From Dendrobium chrysotoxum (Eukaryota > Streptophyta > Magnoliopsida > Asparagales > Orchidaceae), in assembly GCA_019925795.1 (NCBI GenBank), contig CM034315.1:1798001-1862000 (forward strand): a DNA stretch of 64,000 nucleotides. Direction: 5' to 3'. Positions 12,400 to 23,365 of this stretch are shown here, piece by piece; the first letter of the stretch is position 1, and every line of letters begins with the position of its first letter. The notes beneath the pieces are model-generated. The model ran no database searches. It was not told where the DNA came from and worked only from the letters and a program-made list of their open reading frames with translations. Both the position numbers and the translations under genes were made by a program.

Positions 12400-13040
12400 C
12401 ACTGGACACCCGCCATCATCAACCCTTCGTCGGATATCTGCCGGCGGTCCTTTACTTCATATCAGCCATCATCGGCTTCTCGTTCAACTGCTGATAGCAG
12501 CACCGTTGAACTCTCTCCTTCTGCTCCCAACTTGGTCGTTGACTGCCAACGGACTTCCACCCGATCGTCCATCATCAACAAACTAACATCGAAATTCTAT
12601 TCGATGCTGAGCTTCCTCCCGTTGGAGGACTTCTACACGTCGTCAGACCCTCGTCGGACTTCAACTCGACGCTAAAATGCTACCCAACGTCGGACTTCTG
12701 CCAGTCGTCAGACCCCCGTCGGATATCTACCTGACGCTGTACTTTTACGTGACATCGGACTTTTGCCTGTCGTCAGATGTTTGTCGGGCTTCTACCCAAC
12801 ACCAAATTTCTACCCGTCGTGGGACTTCTTCTGGCCGACAGATTTTCGTCGGAGTTTTACCCGACGCCGTACTTCTTCCCGCCGCCGAACTTCCACCCGG
12901 CCGCTGATCGCCGCAGGACTTCATCCCGACCTTCGTCGGACCACCGCCCGGTCGCGGACCGCCATCGAACTTCATCCCGACCTTCGTCGGACCACCACCC
13001 GGCTGCTAACCGCCGTCAGACTCCCTCCGACTAACATCTC
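12400..13040 (+). repeat. Degenerate CGTCGGACTTC-type minisatellite
   Basis: Words such as CGTCGGACTTCTACC, CCGACGC and TCGTCGGACCACC recur with variable spacing over about 640 bases, raising GC content above the surroundings. Several reading frames of 75-158 codons here come only from the repeat periodicity. Confidence 0.7.
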
Positions 13041-13069
13041 ACCTCCACATGATCTCTTAAAGGAGAGAA

Positions 13070-13385
13070 ACTCTAACTTCTGCGCAAAGGGAGGGGCGCC
13101 GAGTCAAGTAGGGAAAGTCACCTACTCAAAAACAGCGGAATGCCTCAAAATGCCAGAAATTAGAGGAGAGAAGAGAGAAATTTCTATCTCCTGTACAAGA
13201 GGAGGGGCGTTGTCTCAAGTAGGGAAAATCACCTACTGAATAACAAAGGAATGCCTCAACTGTCAGAAAGCCAGAATGAGAGAAAAAAGAGAGAAAACCG
13301 CTAACTTCTGTGCAAAAGGAGGGGCGCCGAATCAAGTAGGGAAAATCACCTACTTAAAAACGGCGGAAAGCCTCAGAATGCCAAA
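13070..13385 (+). repeat. Three ~112-118-bp tandem repeats before the 3' LTR
   Basis: Each copy contains a version of GGAGGGGCGCCGAGTCAAGT followed by GGGAAAATCACCTACT. Copies begin near 13075, 13188 and 13303. They are moderately diverged. Confidence 0.8.
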
Positions 13386-13968
13386 AGCTAGAAGGCCAGG
13401 GGAAGAGGAGAATGCGGTGCAAATTTTCATTACCCCAAGGGGGGTATTTATAGGATAAAAAAGGGAGAGAAAGAGAGGAAAAAATTAAAAAAAGAGGGGG
13501 AAAATGTTTGAAAATTGGAGGGAGGAGGCTTCTAGAAGAAAGTTCGAATTTTTCTGAATTTTTCGGAATTTTTTGGAATTTTTTCGGATTTTTTCGGATT
13601 TTTGGGGATTTTTAATCCCTGTGGGCCCCGCAAAAAAAAAAAAAAAATACTCTAACTGCTAAAGCGCGCCCCTTGCCCGCGCGCCCGCGCGGGCGCAGCC
13701 GGCGGCCGGCCGGCCGGCCGGCCGGTTCGGCCGCCTACGCGTTACCGGTCTCCGATTTTGGGCCCGGACGGTCCAAATTCGACATTTTTGGGGTCCCCGG
13801 ACACGTTTTTCGACGTTCCGGATTCAATTTTGACACTTTCGGAGCTCAACGAGGCCTCTACAATCAAGTTTGAGCAAAATAATATCTTTTGGAACGCAAT
13901 TTTTCTCAATTCGGCAAATGTAAAATGTCAGAACAAGTATTTTCGGACTCCTGGAGCTTCGACGTCCG

Positions 13969-13984
13969 AAAATAGGGGGGCAAC
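13969..13984 (+). other. Polypurine tract of the gag-only element
   Basis: AAAATAGGGGGGCAAC lies directly before the 3' LTR, where the plus-strand primer of an LTR retrotransposon is expected. The last three bases depart from pure purine. Confidence 0.55.
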
Positions 13985-14992
13985 TGCTACGTCATCGAAA
14001 AATTATCTTGATCGGGCACGAATCTCGAGGAAAAACTCAAGTTGGAAACTTCAAAAATTAATTCAGAGACCATTTAAACTCCGATTTCAGCAAGCTTATA
14101 GTCGAACTGAGCGTCTCGGAAATACGAATCCAACAACACCAAATTCGACTCAATCCGAGCCCAAATGAGCCCAAATCAAGTACCCGAAGTGCTGTTGGAA
14201 GCATCGAACAGCAATTTGAGTTACCAAACGGTCTCTGATTTTGACAAGCTTATAGTCGAATCGAGCGGCTCGACGAGACGAATCCAACGAGCCCAAGATC
14301 GCAGAATTCTGATATCATTAAGACCTTCAAATGCTTGATAAACGGTTCACGATCAAGGGATTTAATATCGGCCGTTCATCCGGATCACTCCTTATTTGCC
14401 CTTGATCCCTCACATATTTACGGGCTATGCCACTCCAGAAAAACTATAAATAGCCCCTCATTTCTCTTAAGAGGGGACCCAAGCCAAGAAGAGAAGAGGA
14501 GAAGAAGAGAAGAGAAATATAGGAGGGAACAGCTCCTCCTCGACCACCGTCGGAACACCGCCGGAACTTCGCCGGAACTCCGCCGGAAGACCACGGAGGC
14601 ACCCCCGGGTGCCCAAGGGACGCCGGAGCAACATCAGAATCCTGCCCGACGCCAGAATTCTATCTGACGCCCGAGTGACGCCAGACTTCTTTCCAAGTGA
14701 CGCCGGAATTCTGCCGGACACCCGAGTGACGTCGGAACTCTGCTTGGCCTTGTAACCGATACTCATTGTAATCTGATCGTCCTGAATCTAAAGGACGAAT
14801 CAGTCTCGTGTATTTCATACAACACTAATGGAACTTTTTCAACTGGGCGTGGCCCCGTGGTTTTTCCCTTTTTCAGGGCTTTCCACGTAAAAATCCTGGT
14901 GTCTTTCATTCTTCTGTTTGTGTGCTGGATATACGTACAACGCTGAGACGGAAATTTAAACTCTATCGCCGCGTATATTTAAGTCCGCTACA
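13985..14992 (+). repeat. 3' LTR of the gag-only retrotransposon
   Basis: Begins TGCTACGTCATCG and ends CCGCTACA, co-linear with the 5' LTR. The TATA box is at about 14445-14452. The copy is complete. Confidence 0.88.
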
Positions 14993-15112
14993 ATACATAA
15001 TATATATAGTGTGTTATATTTATGTACATACTATATATAATATGTATAAACTCATATGTCCGAACGGTTGTTTCCGTTCAGACTCCGCACAAAATAATTT
15101 CTCTCTTCTAAG

Positions 15113-16151
15113 AGTCTATTTTGGTTGGCACTAATTTTTTTGTAAATATACTTAGAAAACTATTGTGAGGAAAATAGTTTTTTAGAAGTTGTTGTAAATA
15201 GCAACTTGTTAATACAATAATTTCTTGAAAGCAATGAGAAAATAGTTTTCAAGCCAAAATTGTGATTGCGATCTGAAAAATAAAATAGTAATAAAATTGT
15301 ACCAAATAGACTCATAGTGTCGCCATGTAGTAACCTTTCAATTTTAAAAGAGTTGTTTTGACTTACAACAGTAAATAATTAGTTCACGAGTCATTATAAA
15401 TTCAAATCGCAAACCGTCTTTGTCATGACATAGATAAATTTGTGTTTTAATTATCCTAATTTTCCCTAATTTTTTGGCATTGTTAAAATTCTTTAAGAAA
15501 TTGACATTTGTATGTACAAAGTGAAAATTTTGGGATCGTTAGGTGTCCATGCATTTTGCAAATTGATTTCACCAGAATGTTTTGAATATGCTTAGCTAAT
15601 TTATGTCAATTTTTCTATAATTTTTTTATCTCGAGATTTAAATATATAAAGGATTTTTAGGATAAAATTAGAATAATTAGCATATATATATATATATACA
15701 TTAAATATTTTATTATAAAATATTCTTTCAACTTAAAACAAATTTATAAAGACATTTCTTTTTTGGATTTGGTTTAACAAAGAGGCAGCACAGCTAAGGG
15801 AAAAAAAAAGAGAAAATAGATGAGAGAGAAAAATAAAATCAAATTTTGTTCGTGATAGAGTCATTTTTGTCGATCGGCATAGTTGAAAATTTTGTTCTTC
15901 TCAAGATAGATCACACTATGACTATCTCAATTTTAAAAAAATATGTAATTTTTATCTTTTTTTTTACCGCATAACTTTCTATATATTATAGAGATTAAAA
16001 TTATGAAAATTTTAAATATTTTCTGAAATTTTTATAATTGAAGTTTTGAAATTTGTGGGGTTTTTATTGAATATAATTTTTTTTTTATGTTGAAAATAGT
16101 ATTATAATATAATTAAAGTCTTAAAATAGTATTTTGAATGCTCTCTCGTTA

Positions 16152-16234
<83 letters not shown>

Positions 16235-16992
16235 GGATTTTTTGTTGTCTACCACTATAGAAAATTGTGCAATTATAAAATATGCTCAATTATGTTTTAA
16301 TTGATGCAATATGATGAAATCTGTGTTTATATGATTGAATAAGATAATATTGAACAATTTTGTATGTTGAGAGATATAATGGGCTAGAATCATTTGAGAT
16401 TTTGTCTGTGATTGAAAATATGAATCTAAAAAACTCTGAAAAATCTGTCTGTTTAGAGTTATAAGGGGCTAGAATCCTTTGAAATTTTGTCTAAAATGGG
16501 GGATCTTGTTGGGAATCATAAGGGTCCATAATCATTTGAGATTCTATCTCAAACTGGAAAAATATGATAAGAACTATTCTGTGATATGAATTTCAGTTTT
16601 AGTTATCTGTTCAGTATTATTATTTAAATATGAATAATTGTTATGCTTTTATCATTTTGCTCAGTACGATTATTCATTATACTATTTTTAATTGCATTTA
16701 AATATTCTAAAAATATTAGATAAAATAAATATTAGAGTATTTATATCGATGTTTGTGGCATGCTGAACTATTGCAACTCACAATGGTTTTGTATATGGTT
16801 GTCAGGATTTGAGAAAAAGAAGGAGTTGGTTGCTTAGCATTTCATGATTTGATCAGAGTTGATAGATATTTCTTTTGTTAATTTTTGTACAGTCATGATT
16901 AGTTTATTATTCAGTTATATAGCTTTTGTTTGTAGCCACGTATAAAGAAATTATAAATGAGCTTATTTTCAGTGCTAAGATGTTTTAATAAT
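15113..16992. other. AT-rich spacer
   Basis: No coding region or RNA gene is recognised. It contains a long (AT)n run (separate entry). Near 16378-16550 there are three weak repeats of a GGCTAGAATCNTTTGANATT word. Confidence 0.4.
16156..16231. repeat. (AT)n microsatellite
   Basis: About 75 bases of uninterrupted AT dinucleotides, probably polymorphic in length. Confidence 0.95.
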
Positions 16993-17198
16993 GGGGGAAT
17001 TACAGGCATACCACTTTATATCATTCTATTTACATATTTAACACCTAAAATTTAAATATTTCATTCCTACCACCCCTATATAACTTTAATATCAAATATG
17101 TCACTCTTATATTTCATTCATACACCATACACCATTTAAACTTTAATATTTCATTTCTAGCACCCATATTTGATATATGGATGGTATGCATGTAAATC
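16993..17198. mobile_element. Diverged copy of the AGGGGG-type MITE
   Basis: GGGGGAATTACAGGCATACC followed by CACTTTATATCATTCTATTT matches the left arm of the elements at 935-1461. The right side, GGATGGTATGCATGTAAAT, resembles the opposite arm. The ends are eroded. Confidence 0.5.
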
Positions 17199-17734
17199 AG
17201 ATATTGGGATTAACCTGCCACAACTCAATACAATATTATATATCCCATCAATGAGTTATGTCAGGTTGGGTTGTGACACACCAAGCCATCACTTCCTCAT
17301 AATTGCAATTGAGACCTCTTTTTCCTCTTCCGTCATTTTTGGGAATTTTTGTGGCTTATCTTGCCTTAATAATCGAGCTCATTTTTTGTTTTAAAAATTT
17401 TAAAAAAGTGCAACCAATTGTCATCAAACATTTGAAAGCTTATATGTTAAGTTATTTATTTTCTTTCCCATTTTTTTTCTTATAATCCAAAACAGATGTT
17501 TTTTTCTATATTATTTATTTCAATAATAGATTTAGCTTTGATATAGTTATTTTTAAGAATAATGTATATGTTTAAGTTTAAGATTTTATATTTAATTTCA
17601 CAATGATATAATCATTATCTATATCAATTATGTGGTGACTTATATTAACTGTGTTGTGCTTATTATTATGGATGTCTGTGAGATTGTTTTAGAGTTTGCA
17701 CTATGTGGGAACTCGTGATTGGTATTTATATTAT
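17199..17734. other. Non-coding spacer
   Basis: AT-rich with T-runs. Small frames at 17170-17485 carry no domain. Nothing further is supported. Confidence 0.35.
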
Positions 17735-17863
17735 TGTGGATTGAGTTGAGGCTCATTGGTTGATGGAATAACTTCCTCTCTGCTAACTCAGGCTCGAATC
17801 CCCTCACCTGCCATATATATATATTCATGGCTCTCAGCGGAGTTATATATATATTTTTGAATG
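17735..17863 (+). mobile_element. tRNA-derived SINE-like fragment
   Basis: GGCTCATTGGTTGAT near 17751 resembles an internal RNA polymerase III A box. GGCTCGAATCC about 40 bases later resembles a B box. A TA-rich stretch follows, and related sequence (CACCCCCATAAGAGGCACTT) resumes after the hAT element at 23008. The hAT appears to have inserted into this block. Boundaries and family are uncertain. Confidence 0.4.
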
Positions 17864-17871
17864 GGGGTATC

Positions 17872-20800
17872 TAGGGGTGTCAATTCGGGTTGACGGGTCG
17901 GGTTCGGGTCGAACCCGAACTGACCCGGAGCTAAACGGGTCAACCCGAACCCGACCCGTTTAGCTAAACGGGTCTACTTCCTGAACCCGGACCCGACCCG
18001 AGCTAAACCCGGGTCGGGTCGACCCGACCCGCCGACCCGACCTTCCTAATTTTTGGTAATTTTTTAAAATTAAAAAAAAATTGTATAAATTCTAAAATTT
18101 AAAATGCAATTAAACAATACAACAATAAATGAATAAAATTGTAAATACACAAATTTTCTAATTTCTATAATACATTACAAGTTACAATTTACAAATTTAC
18201 AACTTTCACAATCACAATTTACAACTTTCCAAATAATCACAATTTACAACTTTCAAAATAATCATAATCACAATTTACAATTTACAAATTTGAACATCTC
18301 AACAATCAACTCTCAAGCTCTCAGCAGAATGCTCTACAGAATCAATGAAATTGCAACAAAAAGAATTAAAAGCCACAACCTGAAAGTCAATGCTTTAGGG
18401 CTCTCACCGGCTCAGCCGCTCAGGCCTCAGGGCCTTAGGCTCAGAATAAACCTAGTGAAAATTGAAGAATCATCATTTGCAAGTCAGCAACAATTTCAAA
18501 AAATATGCCCTCCAAGATTACAAATTGGGAATAAGGATTTCATAATTTTAGTATCCATTCACTGAAATAGTATCTGCTCATACCAAACTAATCCCATTTC
18601 CTCAATTTGTAAACTGGTTGCATAACATTTATATTTATGTATTGCCACTTTTCTATTACCACTAGGTTCTTCATCATCGCCAATTCGCCATATTAAATCC
18701 ATCAACAGAAGACAAGACCAACCAGGCAATTAGGGAAGTGCCAACTGCCAACCATTAGGCAACAGCTCCAGTGATCCACCAAGAACCCAAATTCAAATAC
18801 TGTATAACCAGAGAGTCACCAACACTGGCTGCACGACCAAACAGAGCCAGCCAACATAACCAGAGAGCAAAGAAAAATAAGCAGAAGGTAAACCCAAGCC
18901 ACAAGATTGATGCAAGAAACCGCAATAACACCTAGGCCACCAACAAGTAAAATACAACCCAGAACAGGTTATATCAACTCACCAACACCAAGCAAACACC
19001 GAAAAGGCCAAAACACCAAGCAAACACCAACTCAGCACAACAAAAAAAAGCCAACCAACAGAACCAAAGAAAAAAGGAAAATAGCCAACCACTTCAGCCA
19101 ACTGCCCAACTGCCCAAACAGCACTTCAGTAGTTCAGTTTGCACTCTACAGCAACAGAAAATCAATAACAGAAAAATAGAACTCACAGTCTCACACAACA
19201 TCACAACCTCAATAGCAGCAATCTCAATTCTCAACAGCCTAAATGCTGTATTACAGGCAAAAACTAGAGCCCAAATAGCCATTAAACCACCAACAGATCC
19301 AGAACTCCTCCACCAGTATTAAAGAAGGCATAAGTAAGCAATAAACTAAGTAAAGAAGACATAAATCTCAACAAAATAGAATAAAACATTAGTCCACCAT
19401 ATGAAACAGCAACCCATCAGTCCATCATATGTTTAACAGTTAACACAAATGAATAATGTCTCTAAACTTTAAGATGCTATGTTCACTGAGTCATTAACAT
19501 CTCCAAGTTGATTTCCGTCAAAATCTATACCCATTATGTCATCGGTCACCGCATCAAGCTCTGGGTCTTTTGTATCTATGACAAATGCACCAATATTAAT
19601 TTGTTGTTGAGTTAGTTGCATATCAAATTAATATATAGTAATATTAATTTATTACCTTGGTCACTGTATAACCAATCTTTAGTGCATATCAATGCTTCCA
19701 CAATATCATGTTTCAAAGCACTTCGATATTGATCAAGAATTCTACCACTATTGCTAAAAGCACTTTCGGATGCCACGGTAGAGATTGGAATGCACAAAAC
19801 ATCACGAGCCATGCTTGAAACCTGAGGAAATCTGTACTGATTAAGTTTCCAAAATTGTAAAATATCTAACTCACTATTCCTATCCAACTTTGGTTCGTCT
19901 AAGTATACTTCAAGTTCCGACTTTCTATTTCTTGGCATTGTTACTTCTACTTCGAAACTGTCATAATCCTGTGCAAATGAATGAAATGATCAATGCTTAA
20001 GTAGTTGAAAGAGAGCAGAAGGAATTGTGAAATGCAAATTGGAAAAGTAGAACCTGAAGGAAATGTGATTTAATGATTGTTGTTGATTGAGTAGTTGAAG
20101 GGGTCCTTTGTGAAGAATGGGATGTCTGAGATTCAGAAGTAGTGGTTTGCTCATTTGTTGTTGCGTAGTTTGCAAATAGTGATTCCAACTTCTCCTTGAC
20201 CTTTTCAAGCTCAACAACATAATTACCCACATACAATTTCTTGTAACACCATTCAACAAAGTTAAATTTATATCTAGGGTCAAGAATTACAGCAATGGCC
20301 AAGAGTGCACTGAAGTCTGACCAATACTTTTCAAATTTCGCAATCATGCCAACTGTCATTCTTCTTATATAGTCAACCCCACCAGACATTTCATTCTTCA
20401 ATGTGGCATATGCAGTTGACACACATGGAAAATAAAGATTTGCAGTAGGATACCTAGAACCAGAGAAGAGACAAGTGATTTCATAGAACGGTGCTAAAAA
20501 CTTGCAAATATTCACCAATTTTTCCCACTCAGATGTTGAAGGACAACACTTGTAATTGGAGTCGCTCAATTCCAAATGCATGAAAGCACGTCTGAAATAA
20601 ATTGCGCTGTCCAACATAACAAAAGTAGAATTCCATCTAGTTGGGACGTCTTGTCTAAGACCTCTGTTACTTTCAAGATAACTTTGCCTCACACAGTCAA
20701 GAAACTTTTGCTTTCTTAATTGAGAGCCCTTTACATACTTAATGCTCTCCCGCACCTTCTGAACAGATAAATCAATTTCTTTCAAACCTTCCTGAACAAT

Positions 20801-22999
20801 AAGATTCACTATATGTGCACAACATCTCATATGAAAATATTCACCATTGCATAGAAGACCATTTTTCAGATTCAAATGGTTTCGAAGAAAATCAACAGAA
20901 ACATTATTTGCAGATGCATTATCTAAAGTGATGCTGAAGAGCTTGCTATCAAGTTTCCATTCAATCAGAAATTGTTGGAGTTTCTCAAACAATGCTAACC
21001 CATCATGGGGGGGTGGCATGAAACCAAAATTTATAACTTTTTTCTGTAACCTCCAATTATTGTCAATAAAATGTGCAGTCAAGCAAATAAATCCATCTGT
21101 GTTGATAGAAGTCCACAAATCTGAAGTTAAGGAAACTCTACCTTTACAACTACATAGCAGAGATTGTATTTGAACTTTTTCCTTAGCAAACATTTTCATG
21201 CAATCATTTCGTGCTGTATTTCTAGAAATAAGGTGCAAATCAGGACGTAAATAACGAAGTAATGATCTAAGACCAGCCCATTCCACACATTGGAATGGCA
21301 AATCATGCATAACAATACATGCAGTCAATAAGCTGCGAAATTCTTGATTATCAAACTTATTTTCAACCACAGAAATAGATGCACTTGAGTTGCTTTGAAG
21401 AATAAGTTGCCCTATATCTTGAGAGTTTCTTTTCTTACAATTTTGCAAGTGACGTCTCAAATTTCCTGTACCATTTTTACTATCAGATAAATATGTAGCC
21501 CCACATTTCTTACATTTGCAACGTTGTTTGCCATCCTTCGCAAGGGGCAACATTTCGAAATGTCCCCACACATTAGAAGTTAATCTCCTTTTCTTTTTTT
21601 GAGCTGTTCCACTACCATTATTAAGTTCACCACTATCATATTCCTGTTCATTATCAGTAGGAGCGTGCTCATTATGATCAGAAGGATTACTCCCAACAAA
21701 TGTATTTGAATCCTCCATCTAAACAAAAATTTGTATAAATCCACATTACAACTCCATAATACATAACAGGATTGCATAAAGAAGTGAAATTAATGGGAAA
21801 AAAATATAATTATTTAATTATTTGTATAACCCTTAACCCAAAACGGCAAAACCCATTCTCATAAATAATCAGCAAGTGAGCTGTGATGTATAAACTAAAT
21901 AAATAATCATTATAAAAATAGTTAAAGTAGTGAAATGTTTCAGTTTAACAGCAAGTCAGCAACAGACCAACAGTGCATGAGTGTAAGTGTGCAAGTGTGC
22001 AACACAACCAACACTAAATAACAGACATTATTCTTAAACACTAAATAACAGATAGTGCAACACTCAGAGTCTAACTATCTAAGACACTAAGTCAGGCAGT
22101 CTGCAACAGCAAGCCGGCAAGCAACCCTAAAAATATCCAATATAGAAGATAGCAACAAACAACTCAGTGATGCTTTGGCGGTCAATTTTCATCAGAACCA
22201 TAACTGGCATAACATAAACTTCCTGATCTCAAGTTCACAAAGAAACCCTAATCAACATTTCAATCAATCACGGGCTCTCTGTCATTAAAATTTATAAGAA
22301 AACCCTAATCAGCTAATCCTCCATATGCAGATTTCAGAAATCACAGAATCACCAAATCAAAAACGCTCAAACGCCGAGAGTCAAAACTCAAAAATAAAGA
22401 ACAAATATTCCATAAAAAACCTAAATAGAAATCAAAAACAGCGTCTGCTCGTCTCACCAATAGTCCAAAACAATAAGAGATGAGAGGTCAAGACTCAAGA
22501 GTTATTGAAGCTTTGAAGATATTACCGAATACGGATACCGACCGTCACGAACGAGAAAGCCAGAAAGGAGGAGGATTCGAGCAGAAATTAAGAAGTCAGG
22601 GGAAGCACAAGTTTGGAGAGGTCGATACTCGCAGTCGCTAGCAGAAGATAGCAAGAGAACTCCCGATCGAGTGCTCCTGAAGGCCTAGAGATCGTGAGGA
22701 GTGCAAAGTGCAAACCCTAAAACAGAATAAGACGGAAGAGGGCCACAGGCGAAGACTCGAAGTCTCGAACAGCTGCTTCTCGTCTCGACTCGAAGAGTCG
22801 AAGTATTAATTATTGAATTTACGGGTTAGCCGGGTCGTAGTCGGGTTGGCGGGTTGACCCGAACCCGACCCGAAATTTAAACGGGTCAAGAAATTAGACC
22901 CGAACCCGACCCGTTTGTTTCACGGGTTGACCCAAACCCGAATTTTTCGGGTCGGGTTCGGGTCGGGTTTTCGGGTCGGGTCAGAAATTGACACCCCTA
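17872..22999 (-). mobile_element. Complete, possibly autonomous hAT transposon (ricesleeper type)
   Basis: The 5128-bp element has terminal inverted repeats TAGGGGTGTCAATT and AATTGACACCCCTA, and perfect 8-bp duplications GGGGTATC at 17864-17871 and 23000-23007. Both subterminal regions hold dense CGGGT / ACCCG words (17885-18040 and 22820-22985), which may be transposase-binding sites by analogy with other hATs. The transposase gene runs on the minus strand in the middle. Regions 18060-19468 and 21719-22815 have no further gene. They should contain leader, trailer and promoter. Matching ends and an open spliced frame suggest it is intact. Confidence 0.9.
19469..21718 (-). CDS. hAT transposase, BED zinc finger, predicted 694 aa in three exons
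   Basis: Proposed exons are 21718-20054 (555 codons), 19968-19656 and 19575-19469, with GT-AG junctions that keep frame (phases 0 and 1) and end at TAA 19471-19469. A BED zinc finger lies near residues 50-95 (Trp51, Cys69, Cys72, His90, Cys94). The RNase H-like fold follows, with candidate catalytic Asp200 (SDLW) and Asp266 (TLDNASAN), the C-x-H pair in RCCAHIVNL, and a PTRWNST motif. Exon 2 encodes the hAT C-terminal dimerisation domain, with ASESAFSNSGRILDQYRS. Exon 3 adds an acidic tail. The enzyme cuts at the terminal repeats and reinserts with 8-bp duplications. No stop or frameshift was seen. A domesticated host gene is unlikely because the mobile ends are intact. Exon 3 is the least certain part. 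Confidence 0.85.
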
Positions 23000-23007
23000 G
23001 GGGTATC

Positions 23008-23365
23008 TACCTGCTGGCACCCCCATAAGAGGCACTTGACAGCGTAATTAATTCATCGGCGAGCCTATGAACAACCAGCCCCACAGGTGCAGGACCCGTA
23101 GTTATTTGTATTTATTTTTCAAACAACATGTATCGAGATAAATATTTTGTATTTATTGGAAGTTAAATGCAATTTTCTTTGTTGTAGATATTATCCTTTA
23201 TATTTTTTTATAGCTTTTTTAATACATAGTAGCTAGATTATGATTTATGTTTTTTCACATTCAAGTATTATCTTATATTTTCATAAATTTGTTTAATTCT
23301 CATAAAAATATCATTTATATGAATTTATTTAAAATAAAATATATTTTTTATTTAAAAAATTAATA
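23008..23365. other. Spacer after the hAT element
   Basis: Starts with the probable remainder of the SINE-like block (to about 23100), then AT-rich non-coding sequence. Confidence 0.35.

Larger units (their letters stand above)
8539..14992 (+). mobile_element. Gag-only LTR retrotransposon (TR-GAG-like, Ty3/gypsy Tat/Athila-type gag)
   Basis: The complete 6454-bp element is flanked by ATACA on both sides (8534-8538 and 14993-14997). The two LTRs are about 1008 bp, begin TG and end CA. I count roughly 14 substitutions and one indel between them (about 1.5%), so insertion is recent. The order is LTR, primer-binding site, gag, a long non-coding block with three kinds of tandem repeat, polypurine tract, LTR. 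No protease, reverse transcriptase, RNase H or integrase is present, so mobility must depend on another element. Gag-only elements of this kind have been described in plants as TR-GAG. Confidence 0.88.
6138..15103. mobile_element. Foldback MITE split by two nested retroelements
   Basis: The three MITE pieces are 6138-6161, 8493-8538 and 14998-15103, about 176 bp in all. The ends are GAGAAATTATTCTGTG and CACAAAATAATTTCTC, the family seen at 2103-2270. Flanks TCCTTTAAG (6129-6137) and TCTTCTAAG (15104-15112) match at 7 of 9 positions and look like an aged target duplication. Inside it are an L1 LINE (6162-8480, duplication TGTGTAAAATTT) and an LTR retrotransposon (8539-14992, duplication ATACA). 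Removing both rejoins a palindromic MITE, which proves the order of events. Confidence 0.8.

Noticed and set aside
12376..13239. Several overlapping frames of 76-158 codons
   Set aside because: They follow the CGTCGG minisatellite periodicity on both strands, with no domain.
19612..19938. Separate small gene for the hAT dimerisation domain
   Set aside because: It joins in frame to the upstream transposase exon through a GT-AG intron.
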